Shown one piece after another: positions 1 through 11,159 of a stretch of DNA of 64,000 nt. The position numbers were made by a program, and so were the translations under genes. The DNA comes from Paraspadella gotoi (Eukaryota; Chaetognatha): assembly GCA_051294375.1 (NCBI GenBank), contig CM119266.1:15924018-15988017 (forward strand), given 5' to 3'. Each line of letters begins with the position of its first letter. Position 1 is the stretch's first letter. Below the pieces are notes generated by a model. It had not been told where the DNA came from and ran no database searches. It saw nothing but the letters and a program-made list of their open reading frames with translations.

Positions 1-195
1 CACTAAAAATAAATAATTGAGGAAGGGTGAAGGTTTTGAAGAAATGGCAGAAACGGGGGGAGGGAAAGGGGGGGGCGGCGGTCGTAAGCAAGAATCGCGC
101 ATTCTGGGTTTTCGGCCATCAATTTGACCGATGACCGTGACAGTTATTTCTCTCTCTCTTTTATCTCTCTTCTCTCTCTCTCTCTCTCTTCTTCT

Positions 196-229
<34 letters not shown>

Positions 230-1044
230 GCCGCCGACAGAGAAACCAATTTCGCCAAAAGGAGAAAAAAGTGATTTTTGAGTCTGACAAAGTGAAATGG
301 ACGGAGAAAAGGAAAAAGAGAGTGGAAGAGGGAGAGGGAGAAAAAGGCTAAAGATCCCATCCTTGAACATTGGACCCCGTTTCGTTGCTCTTGACGACGA
401 AAAACGCGCGCCAATTGTTTGGTCACCATCGGGTGAAGGGGGAGAGAGGGGGCGGAAGCGTCTAAAGGGGGGGAGTAGATTTTAAGGTAGAAGAAACGAT
501 GTGAAAATACTCTCACAAATCCTCCAGATTCTGAGGAATAGATTTAAGTTTAACTTTAAGGTTCATCCGAAAAATAGAAAACACCTTAGACGTGCATTCC
601 CGAGATTGTGCGTGCCGGCAAAACCGTGATGGGGGGATTCGGGAGGCTGGGTCGAGGGCGCGGTCGCGTCGTGAGAGAAATTTCCGTCAGGTCAAAGCGA
701 CGGGAAATTTCGAGCGGCGACGACGAACGACGTTTCCACGTTCGACGTGTTTATGTCGACACAATTTCGCGGGGTCACCCTCGAACGCGCCTTTCGCTGC
801 AGAGGCACCCCTTTCGTGTCTCCCCACCAACTCGCCCTCTATTCGACTCAGACTCACTTCTTCGACATTTTTTTAGAGAAAAAAAAATTTCACTCACCTC
901 TCAACTATTTAACATACAAAATTACTTACATCATATTTTTTTTTTCAATATGAACCTAAAAGTTAAATGTCGTCTAGTTTTAAATCGAAGTCGTATCGTT
1001 TTTTATTTGTTTAATTTTTTTTTTCTTTCGTTCTACATTGAAAT
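1..1044. other. Non-coding stretch with a (CT)n tract
   Basis: I see no supported gene here. A pyrimidine tract dominated by (CT)n and (CTT)n lies at about 148-232. A GC- and CpG-richer block lies at about 590-860, followed by AT-rich DNA leading into the small secreted-peptide gene. Open frames over the block (for example 608-1048) have low-complexity or arginine-rich composition with no recognisable domain. The CpG-rich block might be promoter DNA for the downstream gene, but no clear TATA box or initiator supports that. Confidence 0.5.
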
Positions 1045-1401
1045 ATGAAACGCCTTTTTTTATTTTTCCAAATTTTAATTCTCGTAAACTGCATCCCGGA
1101 AAGGCCGAGCACCTGCAAATCTAGTCATTTCTGCACCCGACACAAGTAATCTAAGACAAAATCAATACGCCTCCCCCCCCCAAAAAAAAAATGATTTATA
1201 AATTTGATTGCGTCCCCGTTTTGTCTCCAAAGCCCGGATCTTAAAATCTGCTGCATTCGTAAAAAGCCTTTTCATCTCTGCCTGAAAGACAAGGCCGAGT
1301 GCCCCAAGTACAAATGCGCCAAATGTTCTTCGCCGTCGATTCCACGCGCCTCCTCGTCTTCGCAGCGACGATCGCCTCCGTGGGCCGTCGGGATGCTTTA
1401 A
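1045..1401 (+). CDS. Small secreted cysteine-rich peptide, two exons
   Basis: Exon 1 (1045-1145) starts with ATG and encodes a basic residue pair and a hydrophobic signal peptide (MKRLFLFFQILILVNC). It ends at a GTAATC donor. Exon 2 (1233-1401) follows a pyrimidine-containing TCCAAAG acceptor and ends with TAA. The 87 bp intron is phase 2 and the frame joins exactly, giving 89 aa. The predicted mature region has ten cysteines, spaced C-x7-C-x5-C-x10-CC-x8-C-x6-C-x4-C-x2-C when the cysteine at the signal boundary is counted. A serine/arginine-rich tail of about 27 residues without cysteine follows. I do not recognise the cysteine framework. Candidates include an antimicrobial peptide, a protease inhibitor or another disulfide-rich secreted factor, and no function can be assigned. 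It points towards the DEG/ENaC cluster (convergent). An AATAAA lies at 1765-1770. The gene model rests on signal peptide, splice phase and cysteine density. Confidence 0.6.
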
Positions 1402-1905
1402 AGGGCGGGACGCGGGGATACAATCGGCCTGGACTCAATACCTTGAAATCTAACGTAGTCTATTTGAGGAAACAAGTTGTATAATATTATATATATATTG
1501 TGTAATGTACAATAATTATTATGAATTCGGTTTTGTTCCGTATCGTAATTTGTATTGTTATATTTTGAAAGACAATGGATTAAAGGAAAGAGTGCGCCTA
1601 CGTAGAATATTTAAAACGTGCCGGAAATTTTACAAAGCGAAATTAGAATATTATAATTTTTAAATGAAAAAAAAAGATAATGTTTAATTCTGAATCTCTG
1701 ATTCGGATGAAATACAAAGTGATCCGAAATGAAATTGCTTGCGTGCATTGCGGAGAATGCGTAAAATAAAATTTTTAGCGTTTTAACTCATGTCTTACGT
1801 TTTAAAAATTACAAACTACTAAAATTTAAATTCAATTTAAACGATTTCTTTCTGGTAAAATCTTTACATCATTTCTTACGGTAACAAGGCTCTACTTCTC
1901 TCCCC
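1402..1905. other. AT-rich spacer between convergent genes
   Basis: This AT-rich DNA lies between the end of the Cys-rich peptide gene and the stop codon of the first channel gene. It contains a possible polyadenylation signal AATAAA at 1765-1770 for the plus-strand gene. I see no open frame with coding character. Confidence 0.5.
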
Positions 1906-3123
1906 TCACGACTGGTTTTCTTCTTTGACGCCTTGGATTTTCGATTTCCTCTGACGTCCGCTCAGCGCGCTGCTGCATTTTTTGACGAGGAATTCTAGAA
2001 ACTCGACAAGGGTCATGACGGAGGCGCCGACCATGAGACCCAGAAACCCGCCGATCTGGGAGAAAAGATCGTCCAACCTCATCGAGGGTACTTGGGTGAC
2101 CCTCATTAGTCGAAACTCGCGGCTCGTCCAAGAGACTCGCGTCCAGTCGTAGTTTTTAATTTTTTCTGGTTTTCTCTTTGAAGAGTGGACCGTTTGGACG
2201 AGTTGAAAATCCATTGAGAGGTGCTCGTCCTTGCAGACTCCGACGCATCGTCGCTTCGATTCCTTATCTTTGTGAAGTTTACCGCAGCCGCATTCTATCC
2301 CGGCAGGAAAAGAAGTCGCGTTCTGCTCCCAGCCGCAGCCGAATCGCGAGAGATTGTTCCAGCCTCCGTCGACGTCGACAACCTCCAGCAGCTCGTCGTA
2401 CTTGTCGTAGCAGTTGGAACGCGCCCTTAGCGTAGACAATTGACACATGTCCTTGCAATGCGCGTAGTTGTAGCCCGGGAATCGAGGTCGCACGCCTTCG
2501 GGATAGTCGTCCGCGTACTTGCCGCCAGAGTCGGTACGAAACTGCAGCAGACGAAGGTTCTTTGGTCGAAGTTCCAGCTTTCGGATTTGAGGCGTCAACT
2601 CGATCAGTCCGTCGGAATGGACGAATGGCTCCTCATCAAACCAGGAGAGATAAAGGTCCAGCCCGTCTAGCCCATTCCAGTAGATCTTAACGGCGGGCGT
2701 GGGTGGAGTCTTGTGACACAAGCTAAAATCGGAAAAGAACCGATATTCGCCCGTGCGGAAAAGAAAAGGACGAAGACGGGGCGTTTCAGAGACTTCCGTT
2801 TTGTTCTTCCAATCGAAAGAGATTCGGACGGCGTCGAGGACGGAGAGGTTCCTACCCGGATCTCTGGCGCAGAAGATGAAGCGAGGGAACGCCCCTCGCG
2901 TCGTCCAGACGCCATCTTTGTCCGTCAAACGGATTTTCTCCACATCGACGACGCTCTTGACGTTCGTCGGGTCCTTGTACTTAATGACCAAAATGACGAC
3001 CAGGGCGACGAATCCTCCGTAAAATAACAGGCAGATTGCCAGCCAGACGCGACGGAACAGGCGCTCGCCCTTGGTCACGCGAGACAGCCCATGGGCCGAT
3101 GTCGTCTGCAGGAATGTCTCCAT
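1906..3123 (-). CDS. DEG/ENaC-type sodium channel subunit, intronless
   Basis: A single exon encodes 405 aa. The order is a short cytosolic N-terminus (about 25 aa), TM1 at about residues 26-49 (LLFYGGFVALVVILVIKY followed by KDPTNV), an extracellular region with paired cysteines (CKDMC, GCGW, CGCG, CVGVC), TM2 at about 351-380 and a basic tail of 25 aa. TM2 carries LFSQIGGFLGLMVGAS and then VMTLVEFLEF. This matches the family pattern in which a G-x-S selectivity filter follows the pre-TM2 'LLSxLGGxxGLxxGxS' region, and GAS is at about 366-368. Family members assemble as trimers in the plasma membrane and pass Na+. At about 400 aa it is shorter than the usual 500-700, and the N-terminal His-Gly gating motif is not seen. 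Its third positions are GC-rich, unlike its neighbour. The ligand is unknown. Confidence 0.88.
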   Translation of the reverse strand: METFLQTTSAHGLSRVTKGERLFRRVWLAICLLFYGGFVALVVILVIKYKDPTNVKSVVDVEKIRLTDKDGVWTTRGAFPRFIFCARDPGRNLSVLDAVRISFDWKNKTEVSETPRLRPFLFRTGEYRFFSDFSLCHKTPPTPAVKIYWNGLDGLDLYLSWFDEEPFVHSDGLIELTPQIRKLELRPKNLRLLQFRTDSGGKYADDYPEGVRPRFPGYNYAHCKDMCQLSTLRARSNCYDKYDELLEVVDVDGGWNNLSRFGCGWEQNATSFPAGIECGCGKLHKDKESKRRCVGVCKDEHLSMDFQLVQTVHSSKRKPEKIKNYDWTRVSWTSREFRLMRVTQVPSMRLDDLFSQIGGFLGLMVGASVMTLVEFLEFLVKKCSSALSGRQRKSKIQGVKEENQS

Positions 3124-3389
3124 GACCGAAATTGCGAACGGGAAAAAATGAATTTCCGACGAAGGTTGAAAATAGTTTGGTTGTAGTATATCGATTTTTT
3201 TTCAGATGGAACTCAAAACACCGATATGTAACTAGAGCTTACACACTTTGCAGTTGTAAATTGAAAAAAGGAAATTCGATACTAAGTCTGTTAAAGACGC
3301 GATAGTTCTTAGTTAATCTGAAATTGGTTTCGCAAATGAATGAAATGAATTTATCCCGATTTCTGTCTGTCCGACTGTATCATTCTCTT

Positions 3390-3462
<73 letters not shown>

Positions 3463-3650
3463 CTAACAACAGGAAAAGACTAATGTTCTGTGTGTTAAAA
3501 TTTCTATTTCAAGTGATTGCAAAAGTTATGGATAAAAAACACAGTGAAAGGTGTAAACTCTAAAGCAATGAAAGAATATCAAAAAAAAAAATTGAAATAA
3601 ATATATAAGAATTAATATTCAATTTTGTATCTCCTTCCCTTTTACACGTT
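3124..3650. other. Spacer with (CT)n microsatellite
   Basis: This spacer separates the first and second channel genes. A pure (CT)n run fills most of about 3384-3462. No coding exon is seen in the remainder. Confidence 0.6.
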
Positions 3651-4862
3651 TTACAAAATTTGAAGCTTTCTATTTTCGTTCATCCACTCGATAAATCTGA
3701 ATATAAGGATCTCGATGCACTCAAAAAGTGTAACTATCGATGCGCCTATGAGAAGACCCAAGAATCCACCAATCTGCGAGAACAGATCATCAGATCGCAT
3801 TTTTGGCCTCTGACTTATCGTCAGCACTCTCATTAATCTTTCTTTCAACACCAAAAGTGTTTTGCTGCTATTTTTTTCCCACCAAAAATTGTCTGCTTGT
3901 AGTTGAAAGTCGAACGCAATATTCTCTTTTTGGCAACTTTTATCACAGAACAATTTCAGTTTCATACGCCGCTTTTGCTTTTTATAACAAAATATTTTTG
4001 CGGGAAGTTCGCCTTCCTCCGTTTTAGATTTCCATTGGCAACCAAACCGATCAATTTGAGGGTGGAGATTTTTTAAGAGCTGCTTATACCGAGATTTGAT
4101 TGTATTATTTTCCGTCATTCGATTCAGATAACAGACATCTCGGCAATGATGGTTATTGTAGTCGGCAAAATATGTATTCAAACCAGCGGGGTACTTATCT
4201 GTATAATTGCTTCTTTTTGACACATGGTAGTTTATTCTAACAATATTGAGAAATCGGATGTTCACTTTCCTCATAGAGGATGCGATTTCAACTTTTCTAT
4301 AATGAATAAATGAATCTTTTAAACCAAACGCCATATACAGATCCAGCGCATCAATTTTGCCCCAGACGATTCTCACCTTTAAATAGAAAAATATACATTA
4401 AAAAGTTTTTATTGAAAAATCAAAACTTTTTTTTCAATGCCTCACCTTTTCAGTCGCATTTTTAACTATATGGCACAATCCATATGCTCCAAAAAAACTG
4501 TATTTGTATGCCTTGAATGGAGTCAACTTCATCGTCAGATTAACTGCAAATTTTGAGCCGGAATCAAAAGTTTCTATCTTAGTGTCGGCGAAGTCCATCG
4601 GCTTCCGCTGTGTGTTCGGCGCGCAGAGAACGAAATGAGGAAAGGTCTCTGACCAGAACCAACGATTGTATTCCTTCCAGAGGCGCAGATCTTCGACTGA
4701 GATGTCGTTGTCCACGTTGGTTGGATCGTTAAACTTGGAGATTAGAACAAAGACAGCGTAAGCCATGCCGCCGTAGAGGCCTGTGTAGACCAACATCCAG
4801 AACATCTTTCTTGCTTTTGAGCTCTTTTTGAATTTTTTCGAACATTGACGGCACGACTTCAT
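3651..4862 (-). CDS. DEG/ENaC-type sodium channel subunit, two exons
   Basis: Exon 1 (4862-4446) encodes 139 aa and ends ...NATEK at a GTGAG donor. A 69 bp intron follows. Exon 2 (4376-3651) starts VRIVWGKIDALDLY after a TTTAAAG acceptor and ends with a stop. The phase is 0 and the product is 380 aa. TM1 is at about residues 22-43 (LVYTGLYGGMAYAVFVLI, then SKFNDPTNV). The extracellular region keeps the family cysteines (HCRDVC, GCQW, LFCDKSC). TM2 contains DDLFSQIGGFLGLLIGASIV with the GAS selectivity filter. It is the middle gene of three tandem paralogues. Its codons are AT-rich compared with the 1.9-3.1 kb gene. The N-terminus ahead of TM1 lacks a His-Gly motif, so either a further 5' exon exists or the motif was lost. 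Confidence 0.86.
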
Positions 4863-5081
4863 TTTTTTTGCGTCAAAAAAAAGAAGAATATAAGCGAAAT
4901 GTACCTTGTTTATCGGAAAATTGTGCTGGTGAATTAAAGGAAAGGTGCAAAGAGTTAAATGTTAAGTGTTAAATGTCAAACAATCAAAATGACTGACAAA
5001 TCAAATGCAACAAAATTTTTTTTATTTCCGCAATTCTCAGTTCCACTTTATGCAATAAATAAAAGTTTGAATAAAAACTTT
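4863..5081. other. Short intergenic spacer between channel genes
   Basis: About 220 bp of AT-rich DNA separate the start of the second channel gene from the stop of the third. It must hold the second gene's proximal promoter and the third gene's 3' end. No strong core-promoter motif was seen. Confidence 0.5.
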
Positions 5082-6300
5082 TTATTCTTTGTTCTCATTT
5101 TCGAGATCTCTGACTTTTCGACGCATCTTGTGAACCAAACCAACGGAACCCAGAACTATCACTTCCATCACCTCTACTAAGCTGAGTAGAGAGTACCCGA
5201 TCAAGAGTCCCAGAAACCCACCGACTTGAGAAAACAAATCATCGAGCCGCATCTTTGGCACCTGACTGATCTGCAAACTTCTTATCATTCTGTCCTCAAA
5301 CCGAAGCAAGGATGTAGTCGAATTTTCTTTTTGCTCTGAAACCTCCGCTTGCAATTGAAAATCAAAATCCACATTTTGGGGTCGACACAAGTCCGCGCAG
5401 GTTTGTCTGCCTTTCAAACTTTTTTTACACCCGGTGCGACAATAAATCAGCCAAGGAAGTTGCTTGTCGGGAAGCATATCTTTCCACTTGCAACCATAGC
5501 GGTCAATCCTAGCGTCGTATGTTCGCAAAAGAGCATCATAACGTTTCCAGCATCCCTCTGTCTTGTTCATGTGGTTCATCAAGCAGACGTCTCGGCAGTG
5601 ATTTGTGTTGTAGATGGAATGATAGGGTTTGATGCCCGGTGGATATTGGTCGGTGTATCTGCTCCTCGGTGACAGGTGAAAGTTCAGTTGAACAGGGTTT
5701 GTTGGTCGGATGCTTATTTCTTTCATCAAAGAAGAAATTTTAAAGCGACGATTCGGAATGAATGGCTCATTGGGCTCGAAAGACATGTAAACATCGAGTG
5801 ACTTGATTTTGTTCCAAAAAATTAGGACCTAAAAGTATTAAGAAGTGACCACCAAAGTTTAAACCTTTCATTTATAATTTAAATTTATTTTTCTAGTCAC
5901 TCACCCCTTCGGTCAAGTCCTTGACTCGGTGGCACCATCCAAAGGAGCCGAAATACTTGTACCTGTCCATTTGAAAAGCTGTCAAATGCATTGTGAGATT
6001 GTAGCTTGCGAAGGTTTTGCCCCGGGATCCCAGCAACTCGATCCTTGTGTCCTCGTATTCCTCGACCTGCCGGTTTGCGTCGGGCGCGCAGAGGACGAAG
6101 CGAGGGAACTTTCCTTGCGAGATCCATCGACCTCCGCTCGACGACAATTTGATTCCCTCAACGGAGATTTCGTAGTCGACGTAGGCGGGGTCTCGGAACT
6201 TAATGACGAGGATGTAGACCGCGTAAAGCATACCTCCATAGAGGGCGCCGTGAACTAAGATCCAGAAAATCTTTCGCACCTTCGACGTCGACGGCGTCAT
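5082..6300 (-). CDS. DEG/ENaC-type sodium channel subunit, two exons
   Basis: Exon 1 (6300-5905, 132 aa) ends ...VKDLTEG at a GTGAGT donor. The 76 bp intron is phase 0. Exon 2 (5828-5082) opens VLIFWNKIKSLDVY after a TTTTAG acceptor. The product is 380 aa. TM1 lies at about 13-33 (VHGALYGGMLYAVYILV, then IKFRDPAYV). The extracellular part includes WISQGKFPRFVLCAP, HCRDVC, GCKW, CRTGC and CADLC. TM2 carries DDLFSQVGGFLGLLIGYS, so the selectivity filter reads G-Y-S where the two sister genes have G-A-S. The intron sits at the same aligned place as in the 3.7-4.9 kb gene. The family is metazoan, trimeric and plasma-membrane located, and the gating stimulus cannot be inferred. A 129 bp upstream interval separates it from the direct repeat at 6436. 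Confidence 0.87.
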
Positions 6301-6435
6301 CGTCGCCTTGGAGATGAATTTAAAGCGCGTGATCGATGGAGGTCATTATCGCGGAAAGAATTTGCCAACAATTAATTGAATTCGAATTAATACTCAACGT
6401 TATCACAGTTTAATTAAATTTAGCCGTCTCATAGC

Positions 6436-6572
6436 AAAGCAGTATAATAATCGATATATCAAATATATTTCAATACAAAAAAATAAGAATCAAATAGTTT
6501 GTTCTTCATATTACATTCTATGCCGCGAAGAAATGATAATGAAATCTATTTTGCTCCATTCCATTAAATGGT
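6436..6572 (+). repeat. 137 bp direct repeat, first copy (same as inverted-repeat centre)
   Basis: The sequence from AAAGCAGTAT to CCATTAAATGGT recurs at 14939-15075 in the same orientation with only a few base differences. This copy is followed directly by a 25-N gap. The second copy is the hinge of the giant inverted repeat. It probably marks the point where true genomic sequence continues into the right arm. Confidence 0.9.
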
Positions 6573-6597
6573 NNNNNNNNNNNNNNNNNNNNNNNNN
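6573..6597. other. Assembly gap, 25 N
   Basis: Exactly 25 N separate the first 137 bp repeat copy from the left arm of the inverted repeat. A second 25-N gap occurs at 59111-59135, so the size is a placeholder and not a measured length. Confidence 0.98.
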
Positions 6598-7200
6598 GCG
6601 AAGTCGGTTTACCTCTCGCTCCTGTTTCGGTAATTTCCCAAATAATTAATTCGTAGTTACGTAATTTTCAAAGTTGTTTTTTTATTTAGATTCAACAACA
6701 GTGGCCATAAATTTGAAGGTTGAAATTTTTCCCTCCGGATAAAATACAAATTTATCGTCCTTGGTGGATGACGAGCCGATCAAAGACCGGAGTCTACTTG
6801 AATCAGGCAATGCTACTGTAACTCTGTATTTCCTCAACTCGTTCAAGTTGCTTTTGTAAAAATATTCGCATGGGAGCCATCTACCGTCGAAAGTTTTATG
6901 GTAATTCTCGCCATACCGAAATATAGTATATATAATTTTCTTGCTATTAGTTTTTTCATAATTTTATATAGATCGATGAAAAACAAAAGAACAACGCCTG
7001 CGGGTCTTGTTCGAGAAAAAATATCATATGTCCCGAACCCACTCTTGATTCGTTGGCGGAAGCGATTTCCAAAAGTCCACTGGGCAGACTCGTTGAGATG
7101 TTGAAATGAAGATAACAATAATGACACCAATATGCCTTCAAAAGTAAGAAGTTTTTGGAAGAGGTGAGATATCTATGTTTGCATCGGATATTAATACTGA
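6598..7200 (+). pseudogene. Broken mirror copy of fucolectin-like gene exons 2-4
   Basis: This is the inverted copy of the exons at 22848-23467. The second exon begins immediately after the gap, the third lies at about 6691-6900 and the fourth at about 6968-7165. The signal-peptide exon is missing because the arm ends inside exon 2. One-base changes shift the frame in exon 3 and exon 4. It is probably an assembly product and not a real pseudogene. Confidence 0.75.
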
Positions 7201-8610
7201 TTCAACAAAAAATAACTTTCATTTACCACAGTTATGAATGGTAAAAAATCTTATTTCGGAACATCGCCAACTTTATTAATTCACTCTTAATCATTTAAGA
7301 AGATTACGGCGTTCTCAAATAAAAATTTTAATTAGTAATTGTACAATTACGCGATTTCCACGCTCAATATTCAAGCCTCACTTATAATTTCCCCGACACA
7401 TTTATAAGATATTTTCACTTTATATTTATTATATTTAATTATTTACATTTATTAGATTCTCACTTATAATTTCCCCGTCACATTTAATTAGATAAATAAT
7501 AAATAAATTAAAGGCTCGTTGACGCACCTTCTTTTCCGATCTGACTGTAACTCCACTTCTCCTAGTTTCTCTCTTCCCACCTCTTCTTCCCCTTCCGCGC
7601 CGGCTTTAAACACATTCCAGGACCTGGTTTCACGTGGAAATACCAAAGAAAAGGTAAACTTTCGTTCGGAGCTTCAGACTAGAACTCTCTATCGTTTATC
7701 CGGATTATCGGTCGTCGACACCCAGAGCTTCCACTCAAAATCTTTCGCATCCCCCTTTTTTATTTGTCTCTTTTGATGTCTTTACTAACCTTCCTCCCAT
7801 TTTTTTTTACCTCCCACGAACCAAAGACTTTTTTTCGAATGGTCAAAACAATAACCTTCACTCTTTGTCTCCCCCTTAATTGAACGCTTTTCGATTTCAG
7901 TGTTATCATTTATATCAAAGTATACAATTCCCGATTTAAATCGAAGTTTTATTTGTTATATTTATATTTCTGCGTTGGATCACAAAAAAGTTTGTATCAC
8001 ACTTTTCATTATGAATGAATCTTTGTTCACCATCGCCCCCAGCCCAGCTCTATTGAGGCAGGTGCAAGTGCCGCCTTATTGACCTCGAAAGAAGCTTTCA
8101 CTTTTTTCAGGAAATTTTTTTTTAAACGCAACGTCGAGTTAAGAGTCAAAATTTAAAATCGAATCTGAGGCCGAGAGGAAAAAAGAATGTTAATGAAAAT
8201 GCGAGCGGTATAATAACGATAGCTAACATATAACCGTATTTCCAGAGCATTTCTCGAATTTCACGCGACAAAATTATCGATGGCGATGGATAAGTCATTG
8301 AAATTTCCCACTGAAATATTAACCTTGAATCAGGGTCGGTGCAGTAAATAAAAAAAATTAATTAATCATTTATTTAAATTATTTAATTTTACAATAGAGT
8401 CCACCCGCGACCCCTTCGTCATTACTATGTGCGAAATTAACATTATTCAATTCAGTTATGTATATATGTATATGTAAGTATATACTTAAAAAAAATTACT
8501 TTCTCAGACTTAAAGGTTCTAGATTCTTGATAAAAATTTGGGGCTTCGAATTTTTGAAACATTCCTTTGAATCTGATTCAACGCAAGTTCCTCATCTCTT
8601 CCTCTTTAAT

Positions 8611-8686
<76 letters not shown>

Positions 8687-8790
8687 CTCTTTTGATATCA
8701 CATTCCTCACGGCCACTTTCACGTGTGAATTGGGACTCGAATCCTTTTCGTAAGATTTTCCGTCTCGTCTCTCTCTCTCTCTCTCAACTC

Positions 8791-8859
<69 letters not shown>

Positions 8860-9167
8860 GTGCTCTCTCTCCTAAGGGATTTTTCTTCATCGACCTGGAA
8901 AATTGACCAGAAAATGATTCGTTTTCGTGGTTGGAAAAACTAAGAAAGGCTGATTGCGTCGACAAGAGGCGGAACGATGATATCTTTAGCTTAACTCAAC
9001 TGAAAAAAAATGTAATGAGTATATTTAAACGATTTAAGGTTTTAATTACTTCACTGAACGTTTCAATGATCTAGCATGATCATGCAAGATTATAATTATT
9101 AAACAATATCTATGGTAGGAATAAATTTACTGATTGAATTATATTGCAATATTTTATCACATATTTT

Positions 9168-11159
9168 TTACGAGCATTCTTTTCGAGAATCTTCGCGAGA
9201 AATCCGACATCAAGCGCGTCGAAGTTGTCGGCCATGAAGACGTGGTCGTTGTGCCGCCACTGATGGCGTTCAACTCGTCGACGCTGACCCATTCCCGATA
9301 CCCACGACGAAGATTTCCACGCCCTTCTCCCGCAGCATTTGCGTATACTTTTTAATCTTGGGCATCTCCACACTCGTACGGTCGTCGGTCCGTCAACGAA
9401 GACGAACAGGGACTTGGCACGTCTTCTCCGACATCCGTGCCTCGTGGAGGAACTCTTTGGCGCCTTTTCCACGGCGCTTCCGGTCAGGGTGAAGCCGGGT
9501 TGCTTCTTGCTGTGGCGGATTCGAGCGACGAGCCCCTCCTTTCCCTTTGCCGAAGAATCGCGGAAGTGGATGAGCTCTTGGAACCTGTGGTTGAACTGGC
9601 GAAGGCGACCCTCCCTGTTGGGCGCCGAGGGACATCTTCTCAACACTTTGCCGATGAAGTTCTTCGCCCGTTCGTAATTAGCGGGAGTAACGCTCGAGCT
9701 CACGTCTAGCAGGAACATGGCGTCGAGCTTCTCTGGAACTCCGGAGCTCGTGACCACGTGACGACACTTCTTCTCGCAAGTGACGCCGAGAAAGGCGCCG
9801 CTGCACTTGCAGGTGAAGGCGAGGCCGTGGGAAGACAGACACCGCCGTTCTTGCAAGGGGGCGTTGACGCAAGGATCCGCGCGAGTTCCGCAATTGGCAC
9901 CCTTAAAAAAGTTTTTTCTTTCTTTGTTTCTTTCTTGTTTGTGTCTTCTTTCTTTCTTTTTCTTTCTTTATTTTTTTCTTTATTTTTTTTTATATTCTTT
10001 TTTATCTATTTCTTTATTTCTTTCCTTTTTAATACGTATTTATTCTTAAAAATGTATTATCTTTTGTTTATAATTCATATTATTGTTATTAATGAAGATT
10101 TTCTTTTATCTTTATTACTTTATTAATTCATCTTTGAGTAAATTTGTTTATAAATCGTTCTGAAACTTCTACCTTAAATCCGGGCGCGCATTTGCAGGTA
10201 GCTTTAACTCCATCCCACTGACACTTCCCCAGGTTATAACATTTCATGGACTTCGTCAGGCACGGGTTCGCAACTTGGCAAGTCTTGCCAGAATAAGCTT
10301 TGCCGCATTTCGCAGCTAAGTCTTTGCCATTGGGATGGCACTTCCCGCCGTCGACACGGCTTCGAATTGCACGGATTCACGACGCGCGTTGACAAATAAA
10401 ACGCATCCTAAATGTTTGTTGGTTCGTTTTATAATATAATATACCAAATCGGCAGTATTTTTCCTCTTTTCTTTCGTCAATCAATACAAACTTGTTAGGC
10501 GCACTGGTCGTCGTTCCACCCATTGTTGGAATCGAGTTGCGTCATGCAATCTTCCGATCCGCGAAAGAGATGCCAAGGAAACCCCTCCCGTTGTCGGTCT
10601 CCCTCGATCCAGTGGCCCTGGACGGGCTACCATCCGTCTCACGTAAAAACTCGTTCACCTTCCCGCCGATCCAGAATGCGTCGCCCCATTTCGTGAATAC
10701 TGGAGCCACGTGTTTGGGTCCAAAGAGGATAAAGGCGTTTTTGTAGGCAATCGTAGGTCTGCAAATGACAAGGTTTGAAGTTGGACCATTAAATAACAAC
10801 TTTCGCGATCTCAATGATTTTCCTGTTTTCTAGGTAAAGCGTCTAAATCCTTTTATCAAACTTAAATTGTTAAATCGTGAAAACATTTAACGATGATCAT
10901 AAGCGCAATCACCCGAATTACCTGTTAGGATTGCTCTCGATGCGTTGTTGCAAAAAACTATAGAACCTCCTGCGTGCTTGGATTGGCCAGATGCCCGCCC
11001 TCTCGCCGACATGTAGCGGCGGCTTCGTCCCAGTTCTGTCGAACCTCGTAGAACCGGAAGCAAAAGTTTCTCGGGCCGTCACATAATTGAGCGGGCATTT
11101 GGCTGCGACTTGCCCACGACAACCCCGACGAGGGCGACGACAAGCACAGGAAAATTCAT
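9168..11159 (-). pseudogene. Broken mirror copy of the CTLD-EGF-vWA lectin gene
   Basis: This is the reverse-complement copy of the gene at 18881-20901. The start codon lies at 11157-11159 and the last exon runs down to about 9170. Several one-base deletions interrupt the CTLD exons and the vWA exon; for example the vWA frame is lost near the FIGKV region. A single base change near the end also alters the stop context. The intact right-arm gene shows what is encoded. The errors are indels with little substitution, which suggests sequencing error and not decay. Confidence 0.8.

Noticed and set aside
8458-8943. 161-codon frame rich in Ser/Leu
   Set aside because: It is a translation of a (CT)n tract. 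The same applies to the frames at 161-370, 12135-12533, 13409-13723, 15337-15693, 18250-18447 and 58393-58635.
9168-11159. A second lectin gene on the minus strand
   Set aside because: It is the mirror image of 18881-20901 within the inverted repeat, with one-base deletions. It probably does not exist as a separate locus.
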